This document shows positions 45,234 to 54,986 of a DNA stretch of 64,000 nucleotides, in pieces. This DNA comes from Candidatus Atribacteria bacterium (GTDB lineage: Bacteria; Atribacterota; Phoenicimicrobiia; Phoenicimicrobiales; Stramentimicrobiaceae): positions 22,806 through 86,805 of the forward strand of contig JAGYIZ010000003.1 in NCBI GenBank assembly GCA_018402425.1, written 5' to 3'. A program made the position numbers and the translations under genes. Within the stretch, counting starts at the first letter, position 1, and each line of letters opens with the position of its first letter. The notes beneath the pieces are model-generated. The model worked only from the letters and a program-made list of their open reading frames with translations. It had not been told where the DNA came from and made no database searches.

Positions 45234-46496
45234 TTAAGTTCCCTCTTGCCAACTTGCCAGGTATTTTTTTTGTTCAGGCGTAAGTTTGTCAATATTAATT
45301 CCCATACTTTGAAGCTTAAGAAAAGCAATCCTTTCATCAATGTCCTGAGGTACTGCATAAACCTTTTTTGAAAGAGAGTTGCTTTCTTTTAGTAGGTATT
45401 CTATGGATAATGCTTGATTTGCGAAGCTCATATCCATAACACTGGCAGGATGACCTTCTGCGGCAGACAAATTTAATAATCGCCCTTCAGCAAGTAAGTA
45501 AATTCTCCTTTTATTTTTCAGGTTATATAAAACAACATTGTCTCTAACTTCTTCCTTGTTTATGGCTAATTTTTCCAAAGAAGGGATATCAATTTCTACA
45601 TTAAAATGTCCTGCGTTGGCCAAAATAGCACCATTCTTCATTAACAAGATATCCTCCCTGTCAATAACATTTTTGTTCCCGGTTAAAGTAATAAATAGAT
45701 CCCCAACTTTGGCGGCTTCCCGAATAGGACTCACCTGGAAACCATCCATCACTGCTTCCAATGCCTTTAGGGGATTAATTTCGGTAATAATAACACGGGC
45801 TCCCATTCCTTTAGCTCGACTCGCCACTCCTCTAGCACACCATCCATACCCACAAACGACAACAATTTTACCAGCTAATAAGATATTAGTAGCCCTAAAT
45901 AGACCATCTATTGTACTCTGTCCAGTACCATATCTATTATCAAAAAGATGTTTCGTTAAAGCATCGTTAATGGCAATAATTGGGTACTGTAAAGCACCCT
46001 CTTTTTGCATACTTCTCAAGCGAATAACACCCGTTGTCGTCTCTTCTGTTCCGCCAACAATATTATCTATTAAATTCTCCCGAGTAGAGTGAATAGTTGA
46101 AACCAAATCCGCACCATCATCCATAGTTATATTAGGTTTTATATCTAATGTTCTTGAAATATGCTGATAATAATCTTTTTTATCTACTCCTCTAATAGCA
46201 AATACGGGTATTTCAAAATTCCTTACCAGTGATGCAGCTACATCATCCTGAGTACTCAACGGATTTGAAGCACACAGGGCAATCTCAGCGCCACCAAATT
46301 TTAGTGCAATCATGAGACTAGCAGTCTCGGTAGTTACATGAAGGCAAGCAGCAATTTTTATTTGCTTAAATGGCTTTTCTTGTTCAAAACGTTTTTGGAT
46401 TTCTTCCAGTACCGGCATTTGATTTTGTGCCCATTTTATTCTCTTTATTCCCTTTTCGGCCAAATTAATGTCTTTAACATCATATAGCATAATCAT
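45234..46496 (-). CDS. ahcY: Adenosylhomocysteinase
   Basis: 420 residues. Blocks: KIAACLHVTTETASLMIALKFGGAEIALCASNPLSTQDDVAASL (substrate side, about 47-90), TMDDGADLVSTIH near 130, and the NAD site VVVCGYGWCARGVASRAKGMGARVIITEI near 215. The C-terminus ends QKKYLASWQEGT. It splits S-adenosylhomocysteine into adenosine and homocysteine, keeping methylation going. The length and the lack of the plant/animal insertion match the short bacterial and archaeal form. Confidence 0.96.
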   Translation of the reverse strand: MIMLYDVKDINLAEKGIKRIKWAQNQMPVLEEIQKRFEQEKPFKQIKIAACLHVTTETASLMIALKFGGAEIALCASNPLSTQDDVAASLVRNFEIPVFAIRGVDKKDYYQHISRTLDIKPNITMDDGADLVSTIHSTRENLIDNIVGGTEETTTGVIRLRSMQKEGALQYPIIAINDALTKHLFDNRYGTGQSTIDGLFRATNILLAGKIVVVCGYGWCARGVASRAKGMGARVIITEINPLKALEAVMDGFQVSPIREAAKVGDLFITLTGNKNVIDREDILLMKNGAILANAGHFNVEIDIPSLEKLAINKEEVRDNVVLYNLKNKRRIYLLAEGRLLNLSAAEGHPASVMDMSFANQALSIEYLLKESNSLSKKVYAVPQDIDERIAFLKLQSMGINIDKLTPEQKKYLASWQEGT

Positions 46497-46528
46497 CCTC
46501 CTACTATTAAGTCTTGCTTAATTTCTTA

Positions 46529-47167
46529 TTATTGAAGCCATGGATTATTGTGGATTTCCCTCTGAAGTGTAGAGCCTGGTCCATGGCCAGGCAATATCTC
46601 ACAAGTAGTATCAAGAATCATTAGTTTGTCTTTTATAGAGTGCTGTATTTCTGAGAGTGACCCGCCTGGTAAATCAGTCCTGCCAATTCCATTGGCAAAT
46701 AAGGTATCACCAGTAAAAATCTTTCTATCTATCTTTAATGAAACACTACCGGGTGAATGACCGGGAGTATGGATAACCAAAATATCTAAAGAGCCTATCC
46801 TGATATTCTTGCCTTCTTCTAAATAATTATCAGCAGGAGGTGATTTGATGGGCATACCAGTATAAAAAGATAGATTTTTTTGGGGATCAGTTAACATAGC
46901 TTCATCTAATCGATGTATATATATTTTTGCCGAGGTCCTAGTCTTTAACATTTTATTTCCAGCAATATGATCTGCGTGTCCATGAGTATTAATAATATAT
47001 CTCAGGGAAAAACCATCCTTTTCCAGTTGAGTTAAAATTATATCATTTTCTTCTGCGGGGTCAATAACTGCTGCTTCTCTAGTCTTATTGCATCCCAACA
47101 GGTAGCAATTCGTTGCTAATTGACCTAAAACTATTTTCTTTAAATAGATAGAACCAGATTGATTCAT
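46529..47167 (-). CDS. MBL-fold metallohydrolase (glyoxalase II-like)
   Basis: 212 residues. The metal motif is INTHGHADHIAGNKML (HxHxDH, about 58-73), with IHTPGHSPGSVSLKID and FTGDTLFANGIGRTDLPGG as later ligand blocks and LPGHGPGSTL near the end. These small hydrolases cleave thioesters such as S-lactoylglutathione or bacillithiol relatives; the true substrate in anaerobes is often unknown. It lies 23 bases after dtd. Confidence 0.92.
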   Translation of the reverse strand: MNQSGSIYLKKIVLGQLATNCYLLGCNKTREAAVIDPAEENDIILTQLEKDGFSLRYIINTHGHADHIAGNKMLKTRTSAKIYIHRLDEAMLTDPQKNLSFYTGMPIKSPPADNYLEEGKNIRIGSLDILVIHTPGHSPGSVSLKIDRKIFTGDTLFANGIGRTDLPGGSLSEIQHSIKDKLMILDTTCEILPGHGPGSTLQREIHNNPWLQ

Positions 47168-47190
47168 AATATACTAAACTCCTTTATCTT

Positions 47191-47646
47191 TTAATTATTT
47201 TGCAATTCATCACTATCTAAAATAAAGGTAACAGGACCATCATTAATAATCTCTACTTGCATAAATGCCTGAAACTGTCCCGTCTGAACTAAAATGTTTT
47301 CATTTTTAAGATATTGAACAAAATATTGATAAAGAGAAACAGCTTTTTCCGGTAAAGCTGCTTCTATAAAGCTAGGTCTTCTTCCTTTTTTGCAGTTCCC
47401 GTAGAGTGTAAATTGCGATACTACAATTATCTGTCCATTGATATCCAACAGAGAAAGATTCATCTTATTATCTCTATCAGCAAATATTCTTAAATTAACT
47501 GCTTTTTTTGCCAATAATTCAGCTTCTTTGATAGTATCAGCCTTTTTAATTCCCAATAAAACAAGCATACCTTGATTAATTTGAGATATTTTACGATTGT
47601 CAACTTCAACTGAAGCTTTGCTAACTCTCTGAATAACTGCTCTCAT
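47191..47646 (-). CDS. dtd: D-aminoacyl-tRNA deacylase
   Basis: 151 residues, the usual length. MRAVIQRVSKASVEV opens the protein, with the catalytic blocks VVSQFTLYGNCKKGRRPSF (about 77-95) and DGPVTFILDS at the C-terminus (the GPVTF cross-subunit motif). It removes D-amino acids, and glycine from tRNA-Ala, proofreading translation. It follows relA/spoT by 16 bases, a conserved pair. Confidence 0.96.
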   Translation of the reverse strand: MRAVIQRVSKASVEVDNRKISQINQGMLVLLGIKKADTIKEAELLAKKAVNLRIFADRDNKMNLSLLDINGQIIVVSQFTLYGNCKKGRRPSFIEAALPEKAVSLYQYFVQYLKNENILVQTGQFQAFMQVEIINDGPVTFILDSDELQNN

Positions 47647-47662
47647 TTTATTTCCTTTCTCT

Positions 47663-49825
47663 CTATTCTCCTTCTATTCTTTTTACCTCTTTAATGGCTC
47701 TCAAACTTTTTAAACGAGTAATAATTTCTTTCAAATGATCAAGATTGCTGACTTCTATTGTTAAACTAAGAAAAGCAATACCATTTTTATTCGCTGCACC
47801 ATTAATATTTTTAATTGATGCCTTATAATTTGAAAGCACCATTGATACATCTGAAACTAAATTTTTTCGATCAGCAGAAATAATCTTAATTCTTACTGGA
47901 AAATAATCATTTTCTGTTTTATGCCACTCAGCATTAATTAAACGGCCTTCTTCTCCTGAAACATTTTTAAGGTTAGAACAATCTACCCGATGTATTGTAA
48001 CACCTCTTCCCCTGGTAATATAGCCGATTATTTCGTCCCCGGGGACAGGATGACAACATTGAGCGAACCTAATCAGGATATTGTCTACACCATCAATCTT
48101 AACTCCCTTATCGATCTTTTTTTCTGTTTCCGGCTCTTCCTTAATCTTTATTTCCTGCTTCTTCTCTTGAGGTAAAATCTTATTGATCAAATGACTGGGA
48201 TTTAATTTTTTATAACCAATTGCTTCAAGCAAAGCATCGAGATCGGTGTAACCCATTGGTTGTGAAATATCCCCAAATTTTTCCTCCAGCTCAGAATTCC
48301 ATGATATTTTGTATTTTTCTAATTCACGCAAAAGCAATCCTCTGCCTCTTTCAATATTTTCATTACGTAATTCCCTCTTGAACCATGCTTTTATACGTGT
48401 TTTTGCCCCTGAACTCTTGACAAATTTCAACCAATCTCTAGTTGGTCCATTCGATGTTTTGGAAGTTAGTATCTCAACAATATCTCCGCTTTTTAACTTA
48501 CGATCAAGTGGAACAATTTTGTTGTTTACTTTAGCTCCTACACATCTATGGCCTATTTCCGTGTGAATAGCATAAGCAAAGTCCACAGGGCAGGAACCTA
48601 AAGGCAGTACTTTTACATCTCCCTTTGGTGTAAAAGTATAAACCTCATATTGCAATAAATCTATCTTCAGGTTTTCCATAAATTCCATTGGGTCTTTTAA
48701 TTCTTTTTGCCATTCCAGGATCTGTCTTAACCAGGTTAATCTCTCTTCAAATTTCTTGTCTTTTAAGCTGTCTCCTTTTTCTTTGTATTTCCAATGGGCA
48801 GCAATTCCATACTCAGATGTCCTATGCATTTCTTCAGTCCTTATTTGGACCTCCAGAGGTTCTCCTTCAGAACTTATAACAGTAGTATGCAAAGATTGAT
48901 ACATATTTGATTTGGGCATAGCAATATAATCTTTAAATCTTCCTGGCATTGGTTTCCATATGGAATGAAGAAGACCTAAAGCAGCATAACAATCTTTAAT
49001 TGAATCACAGATAATTCTAATTGCCATCAAATCATAAATTTGGAAAAAATCCTTGTCCTGTTGTTGCATTTTCTTGTATATACTATAAATATTTTTTGGT
49101 CTACCCTGAATAGTTGCTTTAATGCCAAATTTTTTTAACTCTTCAAACATTCTATTCTTGATGGATTCAATGTATTTTTCTCTCTCTGCCCTGCTCTTGG
49201 CGACCTTTGCAGCAAGTTCATTATACTGTTTAGGGGCCAGGTTAAGCAACGAATAATCTTCTAATTCCCATTTAACCCGGTATAATCCCAACCGATTAGC
49301 AATAGGCACATAAATATCCAATGTTTCCTTTGCTTTTATCAAACGTTTTGGTGCTGGCATAAATTTAAGGGTTCTCATATTGTTAAGCCTATCCGCTAAT
49401 TTAATAAGGATAACTCTAATATCTTCAGCTATGGCTAAAAACATTTTTCGAAAATTTTCTGCTTGTCGCTCTTCCTTTGTTTTAAAAGAAATCTTACTTA
49501 ACTTTGTTACCCCGTTTACCAACATTGCAACTTCTTCCCCAAATTGTGTTTTTATTTCATCCAAATCTACATGGGTGTCTTCGACAACATCATGTAGTAA
49601 GCCAGCTACAATAGTTATTGCATCCATATTTAAATCAGCCAATATGTAAGCCACTTCCAGGGGATGAGATAAATATGGTTGACCTGAATAACGTTTCTGA
49701 TTATGGTGGGCATCTTGAGAAAAAGCATAAGCTCGCCAGATTATTTCAATATTAACCTCTGGATTATAAGATTTTATTTTATCAATTAATGATTCAATTT
49801 TGATAGAATTCTCTATCATGAACAC
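47663..49825 (-). CDS. relA: Bifunctional (p)ppGpp synthetase/hydrolase (Rel/SpoT)
   Basis: 720 residues. The order is HD hydrolase domain (HNQKRYSGQPYLSHPLEVA and GLLHDVVEDTHVDLDEI, about 36-100), synthetase domain (LYRVKWELEDYSLLNLAP, GRFKDYIAMPKSNMYQSLHTTV, about 300-320), TGS domain (VYTFTPKGDVKVLPLGSCPVDFAYAIH, about 400), a zinc/helical region (CCHPVPGDEIIGYITRGRGVTIH) and a C-terminal ACT domain. HD residues look intact, so it can probably both make and degrade (p)ppGpp in the stringent response. An ATG two codons in is an alternative start. Confidence 0.97.
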   Translation of the reverse strand: MFMIENSIKIESLIDKIKSYNPEVNIEIIWRAYAFSQDAHHNQKRYSGQPYLSHPLEVAYILADLNMDAITIVAGLLHDVVEDTHVDLDEIKTQFGEEVAMLVNGVTKLSKISFKTKEERQAENFRKMFLAIAEDIRVILIKLADRLNNMRTLKFMPAPKRLIKAKETLDIYVPIANRLGLYRVKWELEDYSLLNLAPKQYNELAAKVAKSRAEREKYIESIKNRMFEELKKFGIKATIQGRPKNIYSIYKKMQQQDKDFFQIYDLMAIRIICDSIKDCYAALGLLHSIWKPMPGRFKDYIAMPKSNMYQSLHTTVISSEGEPLEVQIRTEEMHRTSEYGIAAHWKYKEKGDSLKDKKFEERLTWLRQILEWQKELKDPMEFMENLKIDLLQYEVYTFTPKGDVKVLPLGSCPVDFAYAIHTEIGHRCVGAKVNNKIVPLDRKLKSGDIVEILTSKTSNGPTRDWLKFVKSSGAKTRIKAWFKRELRNENIERGRGLLLRELEKYKISWNSELEEKFGDISQPMGYTDLDALLEAIGYKKLNPSHLINKILPQEKKQEIKIKEEPETEKKIDKGVKIDGVDNILIRFAQCCHPVPGDEIIGYITRGRGVTIHRVDCSNLKNVSGEEGRLINAEWHKTENDYFPVRIKIISADRKNLVSDVSMVLSNYKASIKNINGAANKNGIAFLSLTIEVSNLDHLKEIITRLKSLRAIKEVKRIEGE

Positions 49826-49878
49826 CTCTTTGGTTACGAAGAATTTGGAGGAACAATAATTAGAGATATCTTGCTATT

Positions 49879-50397
49879 TTATCTATTATACTTTACCAGG
49901 GAAAATATTTCATATCCCTTTAATTTTTCATTTCCTTTTAACATTTCTAATTCAACAATAAAGTCAGCACCTACAATTTTTCCACCTAATTTTTCTATAA
50001 GCTTGAATACTGCTAATGTAGTACCACCTGTGGCCAGCAAATCATCAATAACCATAATCCGGTCGCCTTCCTGAAAAGAATCCCTATGAATTTCTAAAAT
50101 ATTTTCCCCATATTCCAGCTGGTAGGAAATTCTCTCGACTTCAGCCGGCAATCTGTCTTTTTTCCTAACTAATAAAAATCCTACATTCAAATTATATGCC
50201 ACCGGTGCTCCTATAACAAATCCACGGGCTTCAATTCCGGCAACATAGTCAATTTTTAAAGATTTACAATGCTCAGTAATTTGGTCAATGCAATACTTAT
50301 AGGCATCTTTGTCCTTTAATAAAGTAGTAATATCTTTAAATTGAATTCCTTTTACCGGAAAATCCGGAATATTTCTTATTTTGCTTTTTAGATCCAT
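49879..50397 (-). CDS. apt: Adenine phosphoribosyltransferase
   Basis: 172 residues, the family length. IRNIPDFPVKGIQFKDITTLL opens the protein, VAGIEARGFVIGAPVAYNL is the substrate region, and RIMVIDDLLATGGTTLAVFKLIEKLGG is the PRPP-binding loop (about 115-140). It salvages adenine to AMP. It lies 3 bases after recJ and precedes relA/spoT, the order common in Firmicutes. Confidence 0.97.
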   Translation of the reverse strand: MDLKSKIRNIPDFPVKGIQFKDITTLLKDKDAYKYCIDQITEHCKSLKIDYVAGIEARGFVIGAPVAYNLNVGFLLVRKKDRLPAEVERISYQLEYGENILEIHRDSFQEGDRIMVIDDLLATGGTTLAVFKLIEKLGGKIVGADFIVELEMLKGNEKLKGYEIFSLVKYNR

Positions 50398-50400
50398 TTT

Positions 50401-52110
50401 CTATATCCTCCTTACAGTGGATTGAATGTCTTTTATCATTAACTGTATAGAATCCTTGCCATTCCAACGGTTTACTCCTAATTGAAACGCAACATTAATA
50501 GTGTTATCACTCATTATATTTAGGCATCTTTCAGCCAGCTGGAAAGCAATCCCATCAAGGTTACTTCCCTTTTTACCCAGACTTAACTTAAGATGTTTTT
50601 CTTCTTTTCCTACTTTTCTCCAGGAAACAAGAGGAAATTCATATCCGCCAAAGATTGGTTGTGGATTTCCCGGTCCAAACGGCCTTAATTTTTCTATAAT
50701 ATTCAAAAAACCCCAATTCATTTTATCAAGGGCAATCAAAGTGTCAATTTTAATAATTGGTTCATTATGCCGGTTAATATTTTTGTTATCCTCTAAAATC
50801 TGGTTTAGTTTTTTTCTAAACAAACCTATTCTATTTTCAGAAATAGTTATACCGGCAGCATACTGATGTCCCCCGTATTTAACCAGTAAATCAGAGCACT
50901 CAGATAGGATTTTTGAAAAGTCAAATTCTCCCTGATTTCGACCTGAGCCTTTACCTATGCCATTGCTGACAGAAATCATTATAACCGGTTGGGCAAACTC
51001 TTCCATTATTCTTGAGGCCACAATGCCAATTACCCCGGGGTGCCAATGACTGGAGCTGAGAACTAATATCTTTTGCTTATCCTTTAAATTTATTTCATAT
51101 GCCATTTTTTTGGCTTCTAGCAATACTTTTTGGGTGATTGTTTTTCTTTCTTCATTAAGCTCTAACATTTCATTTACTAAATAATTTGCACGATAAGATG
51201 AATCTGTTAATAATAAATCAACTGCATGCTTAGGGTTGCCAATTCTCCCTGTTGAGTTTAGAATTGGAATCAAATCAAAACTGATATCACGTACCAATAA
51301 AGGATTAGATAAGTTATCATGATTACTATGTTCTAATAGGCGTATTAATCCTTTTTTCCCACTATTGATAAGTCTGCTAAGGCCGTATTTTACTAGAATC
51401 CTATTCTCACCCAAAAGAGGCACAGAGTCAGCAATAGTGCCCAGTGCTACCAAGTCCAAATGCTGGTATATGGCTTCATTTTCTTTCTCCAGTACAGTAA
51501 ACAAAGCTTGAGCTAATTTAAAAGCCACACCCACACCGGCTAAATCTTTAAAAGAATATTCACAGCTTTTTGGATTGATAATACTGTATGCTTCTGGAAG
51601 TTTTCCGAGTGGTTCGTGGTGATCCGTTACAATAGTATCAATATCCATATCACTAAGTTGTTTAATTTCTTGATGTGAAGTAATGCCACAATCAACCGTA
51701 ATAATTAGTGAAATATGGTATTTAATAGCAAACTTAATTCCCTCTTGGCTAATTCCATATCCCTCTTCAAAGCGATTTGGGATATAGTAATAAATATTTG
51801 AGCTAAAAATACTTAATGCCGAAAATAATAGGCTTGTACTGGTTATGCCATCAACATCATAATCCCCATAGATTAATATTTTTTCTTGGTTGTAAAAAGC
51901 CTCCTTTATACGTTCTACAGTCCTGGTCATATCTTGTAAGGTAAAAGGATTTATTAAATTATCTAATTTGGGATTTAGAAAATCCTCAATATCTTTAGGC
52001 TCTTTCAGTCCCCGGTTAATGAGAAGCTGGGCAATAATGGGATCTAAGCAAAATTGATGTGCTATATCTTTACTTAACTCTTCAATCTCTTTAGCAATAA
52101 TCCACTTGAT
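50401..52110 (-). CDS. recJ: Single-stranded-DNA-specific exonuclease RecJ
   Basis: DHH-family nuclease: ILIYGDYDVDGITSTSLL, TVDCGITSHQEI and TIVTDHHEPLGKLP carry the metal-binding residues, and SSSHWHPGVIGIVASRIMEE and KYGGHQYAAGITI belong to the DHHA1 part. The first ATG in frame is at 51930 (509 residues), too short. The same frame continues upstream with convincing RecJ N-terminal sequence (KWIIAKEIEELSKDIAHQ, LLINRGLKEPKDIEDFLNP) to about 52110, giving about 570 residues. No ATG, GTG or TTG is present there, so the true start is unresolved (rare codon or lost base). RecJ degrades 5' single strands in recombination repair. Confidence 0.9.
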   Translation of the reverse strand: MKWIIAKEIEELSKDIAHQFCLDPIIAQLLINRGLKEPKDIEDFLNPKLDNLINPFTLQDMTRTVERIKEAFYNQEKILIYGDYDVDGITSTSLLFSALSIFSSNIYYYIPNRFEEGYGISQEGIKFAIKYHISLIITVDCGITSHQEIKQLSDMDIDTIVTDHHEPLGKLPEAYSIINPKSCEYSFKDLAGVGVAFKLAQALFTVLEKENEAIYQHLDLVALGTIADSVPLLGENRILVKYGLSRLINSGKKGLIRLLEHSNHDNLSNPLLVRDISFDLIPILNSTGRIGNPKHAVDLLLTDSSYRANYLVNEMLELNEERKTITQKVLLEAKKMAYEINLKDKQKILVLSSSHWHPGVIGIVASRIMEEFAQPVIMISVSNGIGKGSGRNQGEFDFSKILSECSDLLVKYGGHQYAAGITISENRIGLFRKKLNQILEDNKNINRHNEPIIKIDTLIALDKMNWGFLNIIEKLRPFGPGNPQPIFGGYEFPLVSWRKVGKEEKHLKLSLGKKGSNLDGIAFQLAERCLNIMSDNTINVAFQLGVNRWNGKDSIQLMIKDIQSTVRRI

Positions 52111-52184
52111 TTTATTAAACCTCTTTCTATGCCTTATAGCAATTATGTAGCTGCCAACAAAATAGATTTACACATCAATGTCTT

Positions 52185-53141
52185 CTATTTCTTCTTCTTG
52201 TTTTTTATCTTTTTAGCATTTTTTACTTTCTTCTCTCTCTTGCCTTGATCGGCCTGAGGTACTGAACTAAAAGATACTTTCCCTCTTTTTTTTAATTCTA
52301 AAAGTAAAGGGCCAGCCATACATATAGAAGAATAAGTTCCCACAACAATTCCTATCAATAAGACAAAGGCAAAATCAGATAGAGTACCACCAAAAAAATA
52401 AAGTGCCAGAACTGGCAATAAAGTAGTAATAGCAGTATTTACAGTCCTGGTTAGAGATTGGTTTATGCTTAAATCAATTGTTTCTTCCAGAATAGGCCGT
52501 GATTTTAATTTTAGATTTTCTCTCAACCTATCAAAAATAACTATAGTGTTGTTCAATGAATAACCAACAATCGTTAAAATTGCTGCAATAATGGGTATTG
52601 ATATTTCCTTTTGCAATACTGAAAGGATTGCCAGGGCAATCAAAACATCATGTCCCAAAGCAATAATAGAAGTAATAGCATATTTAAACTCAAACCTTAC
52701 TGTAATATAAAGAATAATACCTATGAAGGCAAAAATAATGGCAAAAACAGCTAGTCGTTTCAGGGATTCTCCGATAACAGGACCTACCATTTCTACTTTC
52801 ATGACTTCAAATGCCCCGATGCGATTTTCAAGTGTTTCCAATATTTCCTCTCTCTGCTGAAGGGCAGTCTGGTCTGTTCTTATTACAAATTCATTACCTG
52901 ATAATGACTGTATAGTACTACCAGCTAAATTCATTTCCTCCAAAACATCTCGGATATCTGTTATAGATGCATTTTGTTCAAAGTCTATTTGTATTAGAGT
53001 TCCCCCTGCAAAATCAATACCATAATTTAGTCCTTGAAAAAGCAGTGAAATTATTCCAATTAAAATAATGGCCGCAGAAATTTGATAGAATTTTTTTCTT
53101 TTAGAAACGAATTTAATATCCGTATTTTTGATAATATCCAT
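52185..53141 (-). CDS. secF: Protein translocase subunit SecF
   Basis: About 318 residues from the ATG at 53141, which has GGAGG upstream; the open frame runs to 53177 without a better start. Six membrane helices with a periplasmic loop after the first. Blocks are GLNYGIDFAGGTLIQIDF (about 36-53), YSLNNTIVIFDRLREN and SLTRTVNTAITTLLPVLALYFFGG. The Lys-rich tail (KREKKVKNAKKIKNKKKK) is cytoplasmic. It assists late stages of Sec export using the ion gradient, with SecD. Confidence 0.95.
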   Translation of the reverse strand: MDIIKNTDIKFVSKRKKFYQISAAIILIGIISLLFQGLNYGIDFAGGTLIQIDFEQNASITDIRDVLEEMNLAGSTIQSLSGNEFVIRTDQTALQQREEILETLENRIGAFEVMKVEMVGPVIGESLKRLAVFAIIFAFIGIILYITVRFEFKYAITSIIALGHDVLIALAILSVLQKEISIPIIAAILTIVGYSLNNTIVIFDRLRENLKLKSRPILEETIDLSINQSLTRTVNTAITTLLPVLALYFFGGTLSDFAFVLLIGIVVGTYSSICMAGPLLLELKKRGKVSFSSVPQADQGKREKKVKNAKKIKNKKKK

Positions 53142-53276
53142 GAATTTTCCTCCAATATACAATGTCAAGATATTCAAAGGGAATTCTTATCTTTGAAATC
53201 CTTTTAATACATCCTAAATACAATATTTACTATGGCTTCGAAATTCCAATGTGGTAATTAGTGCAATTTTCACATC

Positions 53277-54467
53277 TCAAACTAAAGCATTTTTCTTAAA
53301 TCGTTGTCCCATTAATTCTAAAATTAACTTAGTTACTATTATTGCTGTAAACATACTAACCGCAATTCCTATGCTTAAAGTTACAGCAAATCCCCTGATT
53401 GGACCAGACCCAAAATAAAGAAGAGCGATTGCAGCAATTAATGTAGTAACATTGGCATCCAATATTGTTCTAAATGCTTTGGAAAAACCAGCCTCTATAG
53501 AAGCTCTGAATGTCTTATCCATTTTTAACTCTTCTTTGATTCTCTCAAAAATAAGGATATTGGCATCTACTGCCATTCCAATAGTTAAGATAATCCCACC
53601 AATACCCGGTAAAGTCAGGGTTGCATTCAAGATTGCCAATCCTCCCATAACCAAAAGTAGACAAATACCTAAGGACAAATCCGCAATAAGTCCAAACCCC
53701 TTATAGAAGACTACCATAAATACAAGAATTAATAGCAAGCCCACTAGTCCGGCCTTTAAACCACGATTAATGGAATCTTTCCCCAGAGTTGGGCCGACTG
53801 AACGATTTTCTAAAATCTTAACTTCTACCGGAAGCGCTCCGCTTCTTAATAATAATGCCAATTGCTGGGCTTCTTCTACACTGAATTGGCCTACAATTGA
53901 AGCCTCGCCACTGGGAATAGGTTCTTCTACCACAGGGGCAGAAATCTCCTGTCCATCCAGGGTAATGGCCAAAACCTTGCCTACATTGCTCATAGTAGCT
54001 TGTTCAAAGAGCCTTGCCCCTTCTTCATCAAATTCAAGTACAACATTTGCCCTACCAAAACGATCAAAAGAAGCTTTGGCATTTTTTAGATGAGCACCTG
54101 TTAACAATGTTTGACCACTATCATCTTTAAACTCCAACAAAGCAGTCTTGCCAATAAGACTCTCGGCTTCCTGTGGATCGTCCATACCAGGTAACTGCAC
54201 TAATATTCTTCTTTCACCCTGACGCTGAATAACAGGCTCTTTTACACCCTCAGGATTAATTCGATTAGTAATAATTTCAATAACCCGATTCACAGCATCA
54301 CTGTCTACCGGGGCATCTGGGGTATCAATACATTCCAGTACAATATGAGAACCCCCTTGTAAATCAAGGCCTAAATTAATATTTTTATCTAAAGGGAAAG
54401 CATAAAAAACTGCAATTCCAACCACAAGTACAATAATTACTAACCTTATCACTCTTAACTGCTTCAT
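53277..54467 (-). CDS. secD: Protein translocase subunit SecD
   Basis: 396 residues with six membrane helices. LGLDLQGGSHIVLECID (about 32-48) is the family motif, VQLPGMDDPQEAESLIGKTALLEF is the P1 region, LRSGALPVEVKILENRSVGPTLGKDSI precedes the second helix, and GMAVDANILIFERIKEELK lies in the helix bundle. It is the short form common outside Proteobacteria. A strong promoter lies about 110 bases upstream. Confidence 0.96.
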   Translation of the reverse strand: MKQLRVIRLVIIVLVVGIAVFYAFPLDKNINLGLDLQGGSHIVLECIDTPDAPVDSDAVNRVIEIITNRINPEGVKEPVIQRQGERRILVQLPGMDDPQEAESLIGKTALLEFKDDSGQTLLTGAHLKNAKASFDRFGRANVVLEFDEEGARLFEQATMSNVGKVLAITLDGQEISAPVVEEPIPSGEASIVGQFSVEEAQQLALLLRSGALPVEVKILENRSVGPTLGKDSINRGLKAGLVGLLLILVFMVVFYKGFGLIADLSLGICLLLVMGGLAILNATLTLPGIGGIILTIGMAVDANILIFERIKEELKMDKTFRASIEAGFSKAFRTILDANVTTLIAAIALLYFGSGPIRGFAVTLSIGIAVSMFTAIIVTKLILELMGQRFKKNALV

Positions 54468-54572
54468 ATATTGAACAACTCCTTTAAAATAGATAGCTTA
54501 TAAATACGAAAAGATGGCGTCAAAAAAATTAATCTTCCCTAATTCACTGTGTTTTGCATAAAATACCTTATG

Positions 54573-54602
54573 ATTATAATATTTAACAAAATTCTTTGTC
54601 AA
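54573..54602 (-). promoter_or_regulatory. Strong sigma-70-type promoter for secDF
   Basis: On the minus strand TTGACA (54602-54597) and TATAAT (54578-54573) are both consensus, spaced 18 bases. It lies between the yajC terminator and secD, so secDF can be expressed separately from queA-tgt-yajC. Confidence 0.75.
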
Positions 54603-54659
54603 TTTATATTTATATATCTAACTAGGTTATTAAGCTGGCACTTTATCATAATTGTAAAC

Positions 54660-54690
54660 AAGAAGAAAGGCAGGTATAAAACCTGCCTTA
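54660..54690 (-). terminator. Intrinsic terminator after yajC
   Basis: AAGGCAGGT (54667-54675) and ACCTGCCTT (54681-54689) form a 9-bp stem with a 5-base loop, followed on the minus strand by TCTTCTTG, a weak T-tract. Confidence 0.7.
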
Positions 54691-54721
54691 ATATTGTTCT
54701 ATCGGTTTTATCAATAAAATC

Positions 54722-54986
54722 TTATTTTTCTCTTTTTGAGCCAATAGCATTTCTGGTAGTATTTATTTTAATATCTTTAGAAATTTCTAAAGTAAATACC
54801 TCCCCTTTTATATCCCTGATAACACCATATATACCACCAATAGTTATTACTTTATCGCCAACTTTTAAACTCTCCAACATTTGTTTATGCTTTTTTTGTC
54901 TTTGTTGCTGTGGGCGTATCAGAATAAAATAAAAAATGGCAAATATAGTACCATTAAAGGTAAAATTGCTGAATACCTTGAGACAT
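54722..54986 (-). pseudogene. yajC: Preprotein translocase subunit YajC, frame-disrupted near the N-terminus
   Basis: The ATG at 54986 (AAGGTG upstream) reads MSQGIQQFYL and stops. The body of YajC follows in another frame: FAIFYFILIRPQQQRQKKHKQMLESLKVGDKVITIGGIYGVI, then EVFTLEISKDIKINTTRNAIG, ending at 54722. Two missing bases (one in the T-run before CCTTTAATG, one at GTACTATATTT) would restore a normal protein of about 88 residues starting MSQGIQQFLPLMVLIFAIFYF. YajC is a small one-helix partner of SecDF, and its place before secD supports the call. Sequencing deletions are the simplest reason for the break. Confidence 0.8.

Noticed and set aside
45538..46092. 184-codon plus-strand open frame opposite ahcY
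   Set aside because: A mirror frame caused by codon bias in ahcY, which is itself certain.
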